The notes under the pieces: model-generated | What the model was told of the DNA's origin: nothing | Database searches by the model: none | The model's input: only the letters and a program-made list of their open reading frames with translations | Part shown: one piece after another, positions 63,016 through 64,000 of the stretch | How the letters are laid out: each line of letters begins with the position of its first letter | How positions within the stretch are numbered: position 1 is the stretch's first letter | Assembly (NCBI RefSeq): GCF_000445445.1 | Contig: NZ_ASXP01000004.1 | Span: forward strand, 62,001-126,000 | From: Sporomusa ovata DSM 2662 | GTDB taxonomy: Bacteria > Bacillota > Negativicutes > Sporomusales > Sporomusaceae | Length of the DNA: 64,000 nucleotides | Reading direction: 5' to 3' | Translations under genes and position numbers: made by a program

Positions 63016-63273
63016 ATGACCAATATATCGCAAGAAACAATGATGTTTAAGGTAAATAATGATGATACTAACGCGGCTGAAGTAATTCTGACAACTGTTT
63101 ACCAGTCCTTAAAGGAAAAAGGATATAATCCAATAAATCAATTGGTAGGTTACCTTTTATCTGGAGATCCGACCTATATAACCAGCTATAATAATGCCCG
63201 TGGACTGATTCGCAAGTTAGAGCGTGATGAGATTATTGAGGAATTGGTACGTGCCTATCTAAAAGACAAATAA
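63016..63273 (+). CDS. ireB: IreB family regulatory phosphoprotein
   Basis: The 85-aa protein has the IreB/YrzL pattern: DTNAAEVILTTVYQSLKEKG, YNPINQLVGYLLSGDPTYIT and NNARGLIRKLERDEIIEELV. In Enterococcus IreB is a target of the IreK kinase and affects cephalosporin tolerance. The position between alaS and ruvX is conserved in Firmicutes. GGGAGGAGGAGG precedes the ATG. Confidence 0.95.
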   Translation: MTNISQETMMFKVNNDDTNAAEVILTTVYQSLKEKGYNPINQLVGYLLSGDPTYITSYNNARGLIRKLERDEIIEELVRAYLKDK

Positions 63274-63274
63274 G

Positions 63275-63454
63275 ATGGATTATCATGTACTTGGAAAAAC
63301 AGGTCTTTTTGTAACAAGATGTTTTTGCGGACTTACTATTGGCCTTTTGCAGTCAAACCGGCCATTGGCCGAAGGTGCTGGCGTTATTTGGGCAGCACTT
63401 GACGCAGGGGGTCAATTTTATTGATACAGCTGAAATAATAGTAGTTCTTTGTGA
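63275..63454 (+). pseudogene. Aldo/keto reductase remnant, frameshifted and truncated
   Basis: The frame from ATG 63275 reads MDYHVLGKTGLFVTRCFCGL and continues with TIGLLQSNRPLAEGAGVIWA. This resembles the N-terminus of an aldo/keto reductase of the Fe-S-linked subgroup. The frame stops at 63422-63424. Shifting frame in the GGGGG run (about 63407-63411) restores the conserved GVNFIDTAE segment. After a few more codons the sequence ends at the ruvX ribosome-binding site. No catalytic Tyr, Lys or His is left. It is most likely a decayed gene. Confidence 0.65.
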
Positions 63455-63469
63455 TAATGGGGAGGATAA

Positions 63470-63889
63470 ATGCGCATACTAGCACTTGATGTCGGGGACA
63501 AAACTATTGGAATAGCGGTTTGCGATGAGCTTAAGCTGACAGCACAAGGGGTTGAAGTCATTCGCAGAACATCGCCAACTAAGGATTTTACTAGGCTCAA
63601 TGAACTGATAACCATGTATCAGGTAGGGCTTGTTGTTATTGGGTTACCCAAAAACATGAACGGTACGATTGGCCCCAGAGGCGAACTTGTGAAGGAATTT
63701 GCCAGCACATTGATACAGACTATCCCCAATATTGAGATTACATTCTGGGATGAGCGTTTGTCTACTGTTGCAGCGCAAAAATCGCTAATTGCAGCTGATG
63801 TCAGCCGGGCCAAGCGACGTCAGGTTATTGACAAAATGGCTGCTGTCTTCATTTTACAAGGCTATCTTGACAGTTTGGCACGAGGGTAG
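63470..63889 (+). CDS. ruvX: Putative pre-16S rRNA nuclease / Holliday junction resolvase-like protein (YqgF)
   Basis: The 139-aa RNase H-fold protein begins MRILALDVGDKTIGIAVCDE with Asp7, followed by VVIGLPKNMNGTIGPRG and FWDERLSTVAAQKSLI. It ends with IDKMAAVFILQGYLDS. These are the YqgF marks. E. coli YqgF trims the 5' end of 16S rRNA. GGGGAGG precedes the ATG. In the alaS-ireB-ruvX series it is the third gene. Confidence 0.95.
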   Translation: MRILALDVGDKTIGIAVCDELKLTAQGVEVIRRTSPTKDFTRLNELITMYQVGLVVIGLPKNMNGTIGPRGELVKEFASTLIQTIPNIEITFWDERLSTVAAQKSLIAADVSRAKRRQVIDKMAAVFILQGYLDSLARG

Positions 63890-63909
63890 TTGACTTTCCA
63901 GAGAGTCCC

Positions 63910-63938
63910 TTGACAGGATATGTTTTCTAAGATAAAAT
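63910..63938 (+). promoter_or_regulatory. Sigma-A promoter ahead of the yrzB-like gene
   Basis: TTGACA (63910-63915), 17-bp spacer, TAAAAT (63933-63938). Confidence 0.65.
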
Positions 63939-63971
63939 TATATTGCGTATGTGTAAAAAGAGGTGAAAGAC

Positions 63972-64000
63972 ATGACTGAAAATGAATACGATGAAAGTAT
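63972..64000 (+). CDS. Start of a DUF1292 (YrzB-like) gene, cut by the window edge
   Basis: ATG behind AGAGGTGAAAG; only MTENEYDES is visible. The position after ruvX and the acidic start fit a YrzB-like DUF1292 protein, but nine residues cannot prove it. Confidence 0.45.

Overview
The window is a gene-dense, mostly plus-strand chromosomal segment of a spore-forming Firmicute. The gene order (pheST; ruvCAB-queH-spoIID-queA-tgt-yajC-secDF; recJ-relA-dtd-hemZ-hisS-aspS-6S RNA-rarA; iscR-iscS-iscU-mnmA; alaS-ireB-ruvX) is classic Bacillota. The 16S rRNA looks like a Negativicute of the Sporomusaceae type. This lineage call is inference from the 16S and gene content; no search was run. Sporulation-linked genes are scattered throughout: a YqzL-like micro-ORF, YunB, a Spo0E-like phosphatase, a BofC-like protein, a SpoIID-family protein and two YjcZ-like micro-proteins.

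Layout. 1-12.1 kb: end of a KtrA/TrkA protein, a SpoU rRNA methyltransferase, a T-box-controlled pheS followed by pheT, zapA, a DUF421 membrane protein, an alkaline-phosphatase-superfamily enzyme, a U32 protein and mutS2. 12.1-16.4 kb: an accessory patch with a Pro-rich membrane protein and a YbaB-like protein on the minus strand, three small plus-strand proteins sharing an upstream motif, and a class A PBP. 16.4-18.8 kb: tyrS and yunB. 18.8-21.1 kb: a 16S rRNA gene with three large helix insertions and a tRNA-Ala(CGC), ended by a terminator with no 23S or 5S behind it. 21.1-26.5 kb: a zinc-ribbon protein, fabH, a DUF364-type protein, yebC, a gene-poor stretch with a spo0E-like gene and a dispersed palindromic repeat, then a bofC-like gene whose start codon lies inside a perfect 23-bp inverted repeat.

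26.5-37.1 kb: Holliday-junction processing (ruvCAB), queuosine synthesis (queH, queA, tgt), a SpoIID-like protein, yajC, a folate cyclo-ligase, an HD phosphohydrolase and secDF. 37.1-52.3 kb: two membrane proteins, recJ, relA, dtd, an MBL hydrolase, an AI-2E family permease, a Fur regulator, hemZ, hisS, aspS, 6S RNA and rarA. 52.3-64 kb: a membrane metallophosphoesterase, an acetate transporter, the Isc/mnmA operon, a PRC-barrel cluster, a second AI-2E permease, alaS, ireB, an aldo/keto reductase remnant, ruvX and the start of a yrzB-like gene.

Most of the window is housekeeping: translation and tRNA modification, DNA repair, protein export, stringent response and Fe-S assembly. I found no CRISPR array, defence island, transposase or phage. 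The most unusual content is the 16S gene with two near-identical 76-nt insertions plus a third in helix 44 and its missing 23S partner, the hairpin over the bofC-like start codon, and the shared motif in front of the small sporulation-like proteins.
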